From the NCBI RefSeq assembly GCF_000515255.1, contig NZ_KI911559.1, forward strand, positions 62,001 to 126,000: a DNA stretch of 64,000 bases, written 5' to 3'. The DNA comes from Rhodovibrio salinarum DSM 9154 (GTDB taxonomy: Bacteria > Pseudomonadota > Alphaproteobacteria > Kiloniellales > Rhodovibrionaceae). How positions within the stretch are numbered: the first letter of the stretch is position 1; each line of letters starts with the position of its first letter. Shown here piece by piece: positions 56,263-64,000 of this stretch. The position numbers were made by a program, and so were the translations under genes. The notes beneath the pieces are model-generated. The model saw only the letters and a list, made by a program, of their open reading frames with translations. It did no database searches and was not told where the DNA came from.

Positions 56263-58302
56263 TCAGATCGCCCGGCAAATGCGATTCGCGTCGAGCATCG
56301 CGGCGTGAACATCACGCGAGGACACAGCGTCGCCGATCCGGTAGAGCTCGAAGGTGTCTGCTGCCCCCTGCGCAACAGGTTGGGGGCGCGCCGCGGCCAT
56401 TGCGGCGGGATCGATCGCGCCTGCGTTGCGCGACCGCGGCGCGAGTTCGAAGAACAGTTCGTCCAGCGGATACGTGCCGCGCTCGATGACCAGACGGTCC
56501 GCCTCGATCTCCGTCTCGGCACCCGTGTACTCGTTGACGAAACGCGCCGTGACACGGTTGCCACTGCGCCTGCAGGACACCAGGCGCAGATCGGGATGGA
56601 TTGCGGTGCCGGCACGGTAGAGCGCCCGCTTAACATGCGGACGTTCAAGATAGCTCATCTCTTTGCCGAAAGAGTCGTCGGGGGTGACGAAGGTCATGTC
56701 CTGCCCAGACTCGGCCAGCATCTCGGCGACGCTCGCACCGGCCACGGTGCCGACGGCGTCGTAGAAAAGTAAATCGCCGCTCGGCGTCGGCAGGGTTTCG
56801 AGAAGTTCCCAGACCGAGCCGACAGGCGCGTCCTCTCCAAGAGTGTCTTCGAGCGTGTCAGGGAGCCCGCCGGTCGCAAGGATCACGACATCGGGCGCGA
56901 GCGCCTCAATGTCCTCGGCTTCGGCATAGGTGTTGTAGCGAATCTCGACCCCCAGGTGCCCCAGCTCGGCAACCCGCCAATCGACGATCCCAATGAGGTC
57001 GCGTCGGCGCGGCATCCGGGCCGCGAGCCGAAGCTGGCCGCCCGCCTCGGGTGCCGCTTCAAATACCGTCACATGGTGGCCGCGAACCGCAGCAACGCGC
57101 GCGGCTTCAAGCCCACCAGGCCCAGCGCCGACCACGACGACCCGCCGGGCCCGTTCGGCAGGTGCGATCTCGTGCGGCAGGGTCATCTCGTTGCCGACCG
57201 AGACGTTGTGGATGCAGCGCCGCTGCCAGGAACAGTAGGTCGCGCCGACGCACGGGCGGATGCGTTCCTCTTCATCTGCCTCGATCTTGGCGACGATCTC
57301 TGGGTCGGCGATGTGCGCGCGGGTCATCCCGACCATGTCCACGAGACCTTCGCTGATGGCGTGCCGCGCCGTGGCGAGGTCGTTGATCCGCGCGGCATGA
57401 AACACCGGCCGCGACAGGAAGGACTTGAACTTGCCCACCGCCGCGAGCTGCGGCGCGAGCGCGAGATGCATCCCGGGCATGTAGTTGGAGAGCCCGATCT
57501 CCGTGTCGATCCGCCCATGCGAAAGGTTGAAGAAATCCACGAGGCCGGAGGTATCGTGGAGCCGCGCGATCTCGGCATACTCCTCGTCCGGCAGAGCGGC
57601 CTGCTCGCCATCCCCCACAGCCATTCGAATCCCAACGAGCATGCCGTCGCCGGCCGCCTCGCGGACCGCCTCGAGCGCCATCAGGCCAAAACGGCAGCGC
57701 TTCTCCAGCGAACCGCCGAAGTCATCGGTCCGCTGGTTGACCTCGGGCGACCAGAACTGCCCGATCAAGTGACTGGTGACGTGCAGTTCCACCCCGTCGA
57801 GTCCAGCTTCGCGGCAGCGTCGCCCGGCCTCGCCAAAGTCCCGCACAACACGGTCGATATCGGCACGATCCATGGCACGCGCGAACCCGCGATGGCGCGG
57901 TTCGCGATAGCGTGACGGCGCAATGGTCGGCAACCAATTGTCAGCCCGCCAATGGCTACGCCCGCCCAGATGCGTGAGCTGGCACATGGCCGCCGCCCCG
58001 TGGCCATGGATGCGCTCAGCCATTTCGGCCAGATGGGGAACGACGGCATCGCTGTTCAGATCGATCTGGCCGAAGACCGAGCCCGAGTCAGGCGAAACGC
58101 TCGCGGAGCCGCCAAACATGGTGAGCGCGATACCCCCACGCGCCTTGGCCTCGTGATAGTCCTTGTAGCGGTCGTCCGGCATGGCCCCATTGACGAAGCC
58201 AAGCGCGTGACTCGTCGACATGACGCGGTTGCGCAGGACCAGCGGACCAATGGTCAGCGGCGTCAGCAGGGGATCATTTTTTCGCATCTTGATTAAGGCC
58301 AT
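56263..58302 (-). CDS. NADH:flavin oxidoreductase, amine demethylase-like (DgcA/TMADH group)
   Basis: A 679-residue flavoenzyme with an N-terminal old-yellow-enzyme barrel (FMN; VELHVTSHLIGQFWSP, 171-186) and a C-terminal NAD(P)/FAD part starting at VGAGPGG (391-397). Related enzymes demethylate dimethylglycine, N-methylproline or trimethylamine, or reduce enoyl-CoAs. Between the domains the iron-sulfur motif holds only three cysteines, C351, C357 and C363, with short spacing. The ATG at 58302 is chosen by family length; ribosome sites are weak. It faces an aldehyde dehydrogenase gene across a 247-base divergent spacer. Confidence 0.85.
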   Translation of the reverse strand: MALIKMRKNDPLLTPLTIGPLVLRNRVMSTSHALGFVNGAMPDDRYKDYHEAKARGGIALTMFGGSASVSPDSGSVFGQIDLNSDAVVPHLAEMAERIHGHGAAAMCQLTHLGGRSHWRADNWLPTIAPSRYREPRHRGFARAMDRADIDRVVRDFGEAGRRCREAGLDGVELHVTSHLIGQFWSPEVNQRTDDFGGSLEKRCRFGLMALEAVREAAGDGMLVGIRMAVGDGEQAALPDEEYAEIARLHDTSGLVDFFNLSHGRIDTEIGLSNYMPGMHLALAPQLAAVGKFKSFLSRPVFHAARINDLATARHAISEGLVDMVGMTRAHIADPEIVAKIEADEEERIRPCVGATYCSWQRRCIHNVSVGNEMTLPHEIAPAERARRVVVVGAGPGGLEAARVAAVRGHHVTVFEAAPEAGGQLRLAARMPRRRDLIGIVDWRVAELGHLGVEIRYNTYAEAEDIEALAPDVVILATGGLPDTLEDTLGEDAPVGSVWELLETLPTPSGDLLFYDAVGTVAGASVAEMLAESGQDMTFVTPDDSFGKEMSYLERPHVKRALYRAGTAIHPDLRLVSCRRSGNRVTARFVNEYTGAETEIEADRLVIERGTYPLDELFFELAPRSRNAGAIDPAAMAAARPQPVAQGAADTFELYRIGDAVSSRDVHAAMLDANRICRAI

Positions 58303-58549
58303 GTGCTGTCGGTTCGGGCGCGGCAGGCGCGCTCCAGACATCCTCGCATGACACGGCGATCCAATACGCAACGACCTAGCGCTTCGATCGCCGATCATGC
58401 CGTACGAGCGTAGGCGGGAACCGGAAGCAGGACCGGCTGCATTCGCCCCAAACCGGACAGAAACTGTGGCTGAGTTCCGGCATATCGGCACAATCTGTCG
58501 CGCGGTGTCCGCTAGACCCAGGCTAGCCTTTCACCTCGCGGAGACATCA

Positions 58550-60025
58550 ATGGGGCTCACCTTCGACCCAGCCGACGTCACCCTCCCCGAGCTTGGCCAC
58601 CGTATCGGCGGCCGCCCGCGCACGGGAGCACCCGCAACGACGCTTCGGCGTCCGTCCGACGGCCAAGCCTACGCGGAAATCCCGTGCGCTGACGCGCAGA
58701 TCGTGGACGAGGCTGTCGCCACCGCCCGTGCAACCTGGCGCACCAGCGGATGGGGCGGCTGCCACCCCCGCGAACGCGTGCGCACGCTGCACGCCTGGGC
58801 CGATCTGATCGATGCCGAAGCCGGTGAACTGGCGCGGCTCGAGGCTCTTGGCTCGTCCCGCCCGATCGCAGAGCTGGTCAAAGGCGACGTCGCCACGATC
58901 GCCGAGCAGATCCGCTTCTTTGCCGAATTCGCCGACAAGGAAGGAGGCGCTCTGCCGCCGGTCGGGGATGCGCGCTTTGGCATGGTCCAGCCCGAGCCCT
59001 ATGGCGTCGTCGGCGCGATCACGCCTTGGAACTTCCCGCTTTCGATGGCGGTCTGGAAGCTCGCCCCGGCGCTGGCGGCCGGCAACGCCGTGGTGATCAA
59101 GCCCTCGGAGGTCACCCCGCTGTCGACCCTCCGGCTCGTAGAGCTTGGCGAGCGGGCGGGCTTGCCCGCAGGGCTGGTCAACGTCGTCCTCGGGGACGGC
59201 CCCGTCACCGGCAACGCGCTCGTGCAACACCCCGGCGTGGCCAAACTGTCCTTCACCGGCTCCACGCGGGCCGGTGGCGCGATCATGGAAGCCATTGGAC
59301 GCAGCGGCGTTAAGCCGGTCACGCTCGAGCTGGGGGGCAAAAGCCCCCAGATCGTCTTCGCGGACGCCGACCTCGACCTCGCCGCCGCCTGCGTGGCGCG
59401 CGGGATCGTGGCGAACGCGGGCCAGGTGTGCGTCGCAGGCTCGCGCCTCCTCGTCGCCCGGGAGGTCGCAGAGGAACTCTCGGAGAAGATCTCCGAGATC
59501 ATGGGGAGCAAACGCCCCGGTGCGACCTGGTCAGAGGAGAGCAGCTACTCGCCCATCATCTCGGAAACCCAAATCGCCCGTATCGAGAGCATCGTTTCTG
59601 CAAGCGTCAGCGCAGGGGCCGAGATCGTCAGCGGCGGGACCCGGCTGGGGCAGGAGGGGTGGTTCTATGCCCCGACGATCCTTGGCGGCATCACACCCGA
59701 CAATCCAGCGGTGCGTGAGGAGATCTTCGGCCCTGTCCTGACGCTTCAGACCTTCACCGACGAAGCCGACGCACTCCACCACGCCAACCACGAGACATAC
59801 GGGCTCTGCGCCGGCGTCTTCACCCGCGACCTGAACCGCGCGATGCGGATGACACGGCGGATCGAGGCAGGGACGGTTTGGGTCAACCGCTACGGCCGCT
59901 CGCAGGATCATATCATGCCGACGGGCGGGTATGGCGGTTCCGGCATCGGCAAGGACCTCGGGCGTGAGGCCTATATCGCCAACTGCCGGCACAAGACCGT
60001 GCTCATGGACATCGGGACAGACTGA
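58550..60025 (+). CDS. NAD-dependent aldehyde dehydrogenase
   Basis: A 491-residue enzyme with complete active site: N161 in TPWNFPLSMA, E260 in LELGGKSP and C294 in NAGQVCVAGSR. It resembles the amino-aldehyde dehydrogenases (PuuC, betaine aldehyde and related). The ATG at 58550 follows GGAG six bases upstream; an upstream frame starting at 58397 has no such site. Neighbouring amine oxidase and demethylase genes suggest it oxidises the aldehyde made from an amine. Confidence 0.93.
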   Translation: MGLTFDPADVTLPELGHRIGGRPRTGAPATTLRRPSDGQAYAEIPCADAQIVDEAVATARATWRTSGWGGCHPRERVRTLHAWADLIDAEAGELARLEALGSSRPIAELVKGDVATIAEQIRFFAEFADKEGGALPPVGDARFGMVQPEPYGVVGAITPWNFPLSMAVWKLAPALAAGNAVVIKPSEVTPLSTLRLVELGERAGLPAGLVNVVLGDGPVTGNALVQHPGVAKLSFTGSTRAGGAIMEAIGRSGVKPVTLELGGKSPQIVFADADLDLAAACVARGIVANAGQVCVAGSRLLVAREVAEELSEKISEIMGSKRPGATWSEESSYSPIISETQIARIESIVSASVSAGAEIVSGGTRLGQEGWFYAPTILGGITPDNPAVREEIFGPVLTLQTFTDEADALHHANHETYGLCAGVFTRDLNRAMRMTRRIEAGTVWVNRYGRSQDHIMPTGGYGGSGIGKDLGREAYIANCRHKTVLMDIGTD

Positions 60026-60100
60026 TATTCGCGAAAGCGGTCGTGTCAGGGTACGGCATTGCCTGATCCCCGATGCCTACGACCGTTTGCTTCTGCCCGC

Positions 60101-61387
60101 CTAGCGTAGCCGGTCCAGCAAACGGTAATAGAGCCCGACAGCCGGCAGGAACCACGGCTTTCCGAAATGCCCCGGAATTGCGGGCCAGTCGAGCCCCGCG
60201 AGCGGATTTTCCGGCGCACGGCCAAGCGCCATGTCGGCCAGCATCGTTCCCATCAGGCTCGAGAACTGCGCGCCGTGCCCAGAATAGCCCATGGCATAGG
60301 CGACCCCGTCGGCCTCGCCAGCGCGCGGGTACCGGTCGCGGGTCATGCCAACCAGTCCGCCCCAACAGTAATCAATCTCGATCCCCGCAAGATGCGGGAA
60401 AATCTCCCCCAGCCCCGCCTGCAGGATGGCACCGGAACGGGACTCGCTGTCCGCATCCGAAGTCGCGGAAAACCGCGCGCGACCGCCAAAAATCAGCCGG
60501 CGATCCGGCGATAGCCGGAAATAGTTGCCGATATTCTTGGTCGTGACGCAGGTCCTATCGCCGGGCAGCGTGCGTGCCGCCTCCGCCTCGCTGAGGGGGC
60601 GGGTCGCGACGACGAAGCTGCCGACGGGGACGAGCCGTCGGCGGAAATAGCTGAAGGGCCCGTGGGTATAGGCGTTAGTGGCGAGGATCACGCGCTCCGC
60701 GACAAGCTCGCCCCTCGGCGTCGTGAGCCGCCACCCGCCATTCTCGCGCTTGCGGTCGGTGACCGGGGCGTTCTCGTAGATCGATGCACCGTGACGGACC
60801 GCCGCCTCGGCGAGGCCGGTGACGTAGCGCCCCATGTGCATCATGCCCGCCTTGCGCGACAGCATGGCGCCATGGAAGCCGCCGCTTCCGACCTCGGTGC
60901 GCAAATCCTCGGCCGAAAGCAGATCGGTATCGGGATCAACCTCCTGATGTACGGCCTCGAAATTGCGCTTCAGCGCATCGAAGTGGCCCGCCTTCGAGGC
61001 CAGCTTCAACTTGCCCGAACGGCGGAAGGCGCAATCGATTTGCTCTTCGGCGACGATCGATTCGATCAAGTCCACGGAACGATCGAATGCCTGATAGAGC
61101 GCCTTCGCGCGCTCTGCCCCGAGCTCGGTCTTCGCCGCAAGGTAGCTGTGGGCAAGCCCGTTGTTCAGATGCCCGCCATTGCGTCCCGACCCGCCATGGC
61201 CGACATCATGCGCCTCGAGCAGCACCGTACTGACGCCGGCCTTTGCAAGCGCGCGCGCCGCCGAAAGCCCGGTGAAGCCGCCGCCGACGATCGCGACATC
61301 GAACCGCCCTTCGACCGGGCCCGGCACCGCCCCCGTGAAACGAGGGGCGGTGTCGCGCCAGTAGGGAGTCAGCTTCATATCCCTCAT
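60101..61387 (-). CDS. FAD-dependent amine oxidoreductase (PuuB/DadA-like)
   Basis: A 428-residue DAO-family oxidase with FAD-binding GGGFTG (35-40), the GSGRNGGHLNNG segment typical of PuuB-like enzymes, and GYSGHGAQFSSLMG near the C-terminus. Family members oxidise gamma-glutamylputrescine or other secondary amines to aldehydes, which would suit the aldehyde dehydrogenase encoded next to it. Start at the first of two ATGs (61387); the second, three codons on, is equally possible. It is two bases from the HAD gene stop. Confidence 0.88.
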   Translation of the reverse strand: MRDMKLTPYWRDTAPRFTGAVPGPVEGRFDVAIVGGGFTGLSAARALAKAGVSTVLLEAHDVGHGGSGRNGGHLNNGLAHSYLAAKTELGAERAKALYQAFDRSVDLIESIVAEEQIDCAFRRSGKLKLASKAGHFDALKRNFEAVHQEVDPDTDLLSAEDLRTEVGSGGFHGAMLSRKAGMMHMGRYVTGLAEAAVRHGASIYENAPVTDRKRENGGWRLTTPRGELVAERVILATNAYTHGPFSYFRRRLVPVGSFVVATRPLSEAEAARTLPGDRTCVTTKNIGNYFRLSPDRRLIFGGRARFSATSDADSESRSGAILQAGLGEIFPHLAGIEIDYCWGGLVGMTRDRYPRAGEADGVAYAMGYSGHGAQFSSLMGTMLADMALGRAPENPLAGLDWPAIPGHFGKPWFLPAVGLYYRLLDRLR

Positions 61388-61389
61388 GG

Positions 61390-62055
61390 TCAGAGGCCGA
61401 CGACGGCCGGCAGCCCCCGGATGTCGGGGATCTCGGTATAGCCATAGAAAGGATTTGCCGGCTCGTGCCCCCGGTTAACCCAGACCTTATTGCGGATCCC
61501 GAGATCGTGGGCGGACATCAGATCGTAGCGGAATGAAGAGGAGCAGTGCAGGATATCCTCCGGCCCGCAGCCCAGTTGATCGAACATGTACTCAAACGCC
61601 CTAAGGCGCGGCTTATAAGCGCCGGCTTGTTCCGCGGTGAAGACATGCGCGAAAGGGGCGCCCAGCTTTTCGACATTGGACATGATCTGCTCGTCCGCCG
61701 CGTTGGACAGGGCCACGAGCGGATACTCCTCTGCTACGCGGGCCAGGCCCTCGGGAACATCGGGATGCGGTCCCCAGGTCGGCACAGCCTGATAGAAGCG
61801 CCGGGCCTCGGCCTCATCGAACGCCACGCCGTGGCGCCGGCAGGTCCGCTCCACGGCGTTGACCAGAACCTGCTCATAGGGCTTCCAGTCCCCGAGAATC
61901 TCGTCGAAGCGATAGGCGCGGAAATCGTTGATGAATGCCTGCAATGCCTCGGGCGAGAGGCGCGGGCCGTAAATCTCGGTGGCGAGTTCGCCCATCTGAA
62001 AGCGCGTTAGCGTGCCGTAGCAGTCAAAGGTAATGAACTTGGGGCGGAAGGTCAT
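61390..62055 (-). CDS. HAD-superfamily hydrolase, haloacid dehalogenase type II
   Basis: A 221-residue hydrolase with the nucleophile D11 in FDCYGTLTRF, motif II in LSNAADEQ, the lysine in AGAYKPRLRAFEY and the end motif SSFRYDLMSAHDLGIRNKVWVNRG. These match L-2-haloacid dehalogenases, although such enzymes in amine-catabolism gene clusters may have other roles. The ATG at 62055 follows ACAGGA; the frame is open twelve codons further without support. Confidence 0.87.
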   Translation of the reverse strand: MTFRPKFITFDCYGTLTRFQMGELATEIYGPRLSPEALQAFINDFRAYRFDEILGDWKPYEQVLVNAVERTCRRHGVAFDEAEARRFYQAVPTWGPHPDVPEGLARVAEEYPLVALSNAADEQIMSNVEKLGAPFAHVFTAEQAGAYKPRLRAFEYMFDQLGCGPEDILHCSSSFRYDLMSAHDLGIRNKVWVNRGHEPANPFYGYTEIPDIRGLPAVVGL

Positions 62056-62501
62056 GGTCGGTCCTGTCAGTTGCTCGACGGATGAAGGCAAACGCTCCGA
62101 CGATGAACCTTAGCCCCCTGGGCGTCGCGGCATCTGTGCAAAGGCGCCAGCATTCCGGCAGAAAATGCCAAATCTGATACATGCCAAGACAGCCACTGCC
62201 ATCCCGATGCAGCCGCGCACGGCCCCTCATTCGACCAAAATCACGATCCGAAGCTGTACGCCGCGCGACCACCCGGTCGGCCGGCGGTCTACAGCACGAC
62301 GACCGATCTCACCGCCGTCCGTCTAACTAGCGCTGCGCTTGGCTGGGCTCCTTCGAACGAACCGGGTCGCCCCTTCGCTGGCATATGATGCGGCAAGGTG
62401 CGGAGTTCTTCAGCCGATTCCTGTGCCGTTCGGAATGAATGCGGTCGCACCTGCCAGCGCGACGCTCGCAAACTCATCGTGATGACACCGATGGAGACGT
62501 C
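62056..62501. other. 446-base divergent spacer, no gene recognised
   Basis: It lies between the leftward HAD gene and the rightward acetyltransferase gene and should contain both promoters. I see no clear operator, hairpin or small gene in it. Confidence 0.4.
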
Positions 62502-63329
62502 ATGACGCCAATCACGCTCGCCCCATTCGAGGTGGGTCACCTCGACACCGCGCTGACCTTGTCCCAGCAGGTCGGCTGGCCGCATCGGATAGAGGACTGG
62601 GAACTCATACGGATCCTCTCCCGCGGCTGGGTCGCGCTGGAGGGCGCGCAGGTGGTCGGCACGGCCTTCCTCACGCCCTACGGCCCCACACTTGGGGCCG
62701 CCAACATGATCATCGTCGACGAACGGATGCGCGGACGCGGGGTCGGCCGGCGCCTGATGGACGCGCTGCTCGAGGCACGCGAGGGCCGCACGCTGCAACT
62801 CGTCGCGACCGAGGCCGGGCGACCGCTTTACGAGCGGCTGGGCTTCCGCCCCCTGGTCCGGATCGCGCAGTACCAGGGCACCGTCGGCCAAGTACGCGCC
62901 CCTGGCGGCGTCGAACCGGCGGACCAGCACGACCTGTCGGAGCTGGTCGACCTGGATCACGCGGCCAGCGGGGGGATGCGAAGCGCGCTCCTGTCGGCGC
63001 TGATCGACCAAGGTCCTGCTGCCGTCATTCGCCGGGCGGGGAGGATCGCGGCCTTTGGCTTTCGCCGCCCCTTCGGCCGCGGCCACGTCGTGGGTCCCAT
63101 CATCGCAAGTCATATAGAGGACACCCAGGCGCTGACCGCGCATCATCTCGCCGCATGTCCAGGGGCCTTCGCCCGGATCGACGTGCCGGAGCCCACGCAG
63201 ATGGGGAGCTGGCTGGAGGAAACCGGCCTTCTCCACGCCGGTGGCGGGCTGATGATGCGGCTCCCAGGCCATCCTCTGCCGTCCACCGAAGCGACTGTCC
63301 ACGCTTTGACCAGCCAGGCTCTTGGATAA
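62502..63329 (+). CDS. GNAT-family N-acetyltransferase
   Basis: A 275-residue acetyltransferase. The acetyl-CoA pyrophosphate loop is RGRGVGRRLMDALL after IIVDERM. A second, more diverged domain follows (about 140-275). The ATG at 62502 follows GGAG about five bases upstream; an earlier in-frame ATG at 62439 is less supported. It precedes the class III aminotransferase gene by 19 bases, so it may act on the same amine. Confidence 0.87.
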   Translation: MTPITLAPFEVGHLDTALTLSQQVGWPHRIEDWELIRILSRGWVALEGAQVVGTAFLTPYGPTLGAANMIIVDERMRGRGVGRRLMDALLEAREGRTLQLVATEAGRPLYERLGFRPLVRIAQYQGTVGQVRAPGGVEPADQHDLSELVDLDHAASGGMRSALLSALIDQGPAAVIRRAGRIAAFGFRRPFGRGHVVGPIIASHIEDTQALTAHHLAACPGAFARIDVPEPTQMGSWLEETGLLHAGGGLMMRLPGHPLPSTEATVHALTSQALG

Positions 63330-63348
63330 CAGCGAGCGGTTTACAGCC

Positions 63349-64000
63349 ATGTCCATGAACTCACTTCCGGAACTCGACCGAGACCATCTTATCCACCCCG
63401 TGACGTCCTTTCGCGGCCACGAAGCCGCCGGCGTTCGGGTGCTGCGCTCAGCCAACGGCGCCCGCATCACGGATACCGAGGGTCACGAACTCGTCGACGG
63501 CTTCGCTGGTCTTTGGTGCGTCAATACCGGCTACGGACAGGAAAGCATCGTCGAGGCGGCTACCGAGCAGCTCCGCCGCCTGCCCTATGCGACCGGCTAT
63601 TTCGGCCTGGGGTCGGAACCGGCGATCCGCCTCGCCGCCTCGCTGGCCGAGCGTACGCCGGGGGACCTCGACCACATCTATTTCACGCTCGGCGGCTCTG
63701 ACGCGGTGGACAGCGCCTTGCGCTTCATCCGCTACTTCCAGCAAGCACGCGGCATGCCCGGCAAGGACCAGGTCATCTCGATCGAGAAGGGCTATCACGG
63801 CTCCTCGACCGTCGGGGCGGGGCTGACGGGCCTGCCGGCCTTTCACGAAGGCTTCGGCGTACCACTCGACTGGCAGCACAAGATCCCGTCGCCTTATCCC
63901 TACCGCAATCCAGTAGGCGAGGACCCACAGGCCATCATCGACGCATCGACGCGCGCGCTGAGCGATAAAATCGCTGAGCTTGGCGCCGAGCGTGTTGCCG
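63349..64000 (+). CDS. Class III aminotransferase, N-terminal part (partial)
   Basis: The gene runs off the right edge; about 217 codons are present. Family motifs are visible: VTDTEG-like ITDTEGHELVDG, GLWCVNTGYG, the PLP phosphate site GGSDAVDSALRF and YHGSS. The PLP-binding lysine lies beyond the window. Such enzymes move amino groups from putrescine, omega-amino acids or related amines to pyruvate or 2-oxoglutarate. With the oxidase, aldehyde dehydrogenase and acetyltransferase nearby, amine catabolism is likely. Confidence 0.88.
   Translation, partial: MSMNSLPELDRDHLIHPVTSFRGHEAAGVRVLRSANGARITDTEGHELVDGFAGLWCVNTGYGQESIVEAATEQLRRLPYATGYFGLGSEPAIRLAASLAERTPGDLDHIYFTLGGSDAVDSALRFIRYFQQARGMPGKDQVISIEKGYHGSSTVGAGLTGLPAFHEGFGVPLDWQHKIPSPYPYRNPVGEDPQAIIDASTRALSDKIAELGAERVA

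Noticed and set aside
56115-56648. N-terminal extension of the EamA transporter
   Set aside because: About 178 arginine-rich residues with no membrane helices, overlapping the end of the flavoenzyme gene in another frame.
62289-63470. A 393-codon minus-strand frame
   Set aside because: It is antisense to the acetyltransferase and aminotransferase genes, which have clear motifs.

Overview
The window is GC-rich (roughly 65% by eye) and densely packed with protein-coding genes. The style is that of a free-living, heterotrophic alphaproteobacterium, possibly of the Rhodospirillales type. This rests on gene content (several TRAP transporters, RbsABC-type sugar importers, a BKACE enzyme, FecI/FecR/TonB-receptor loci, long antisense open frames typical of high GC); no rRNA, tRNA, insertion sequence, prophage or CRISPR array was seen, so the taxonomy is inference.

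Layout. (1) 1-8,940: a siderophore locus read leftward: ECF sigma factor, FecR anti-sigma, TonB-dependent receptor, FhuD, FhuB, FhuF and the start of a cyclic-peptide-type ABC exporter, with Fur-box-like palindromes before the sigma gene and before the receptor. (2) 9,124-16,754: a sugar-acid module with an FAH-type hydrolase, an SDR dehydrogenase and a UxaA-type dehydratase, divergent from a complete TRAP transporter and a FadR-type regulator. (3) 16,864-24,290: an RbsABC-type importer operon with a lactonase and two dehydrogenases. (4) 24,918-34,623: an eight-gene operon headed by a LacI regulator: lactonase, binding protein, ATPase, a fused double permease, SDR, an L-gulonate-dehydrogenase-like enzyme and a BKACE enzyme. 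(5) 34,856-41,649: a non-metabolic insert with three coupled WG-repeat proteins and, across an AT-rich spacer, a small secreted protein. (6) 41,782-49,269: a second hexonate module, with a GntR regulator, TRAP transporter and zinc dehydrogenase divergent from uxuA-uxuB. (7) 49,323-55,173: a second iron locus (sigma, FecR, TonB receptor, PepSY membrane protein). (8) 55,212-64,000: an EamA exporter and a group of amine-catabolism genes.

How the parts work together. Modules 2, 3 and 6 share an operator-like motif (ATAC-NN-GTAT, or a variant) in their control regions, which suggests one FadR/GntR-controlled sugar-acid regulon. Module 6 fits L-gulonate to D-fructuronate to D-mannonate to 2-keto-3-deoxygluconate. 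Module 2 fits dehydration to a 2-keto-3-deoxy acid, oxidation, then hydrolysis to pyruvate plus a hydroxy acid. Module 4 has the enzyme set of the oxidative 2-deoxyribose/2-deoxyribonate route: lactonase, 3-dehydrogenase, then beta-keto-acid cleavage by BKACE. It is joined here to an ABC importer with an unusual fused permease and to a LacI regulator whose own promoter carries two 14-bp operators. Substrates are inferred, not shown.
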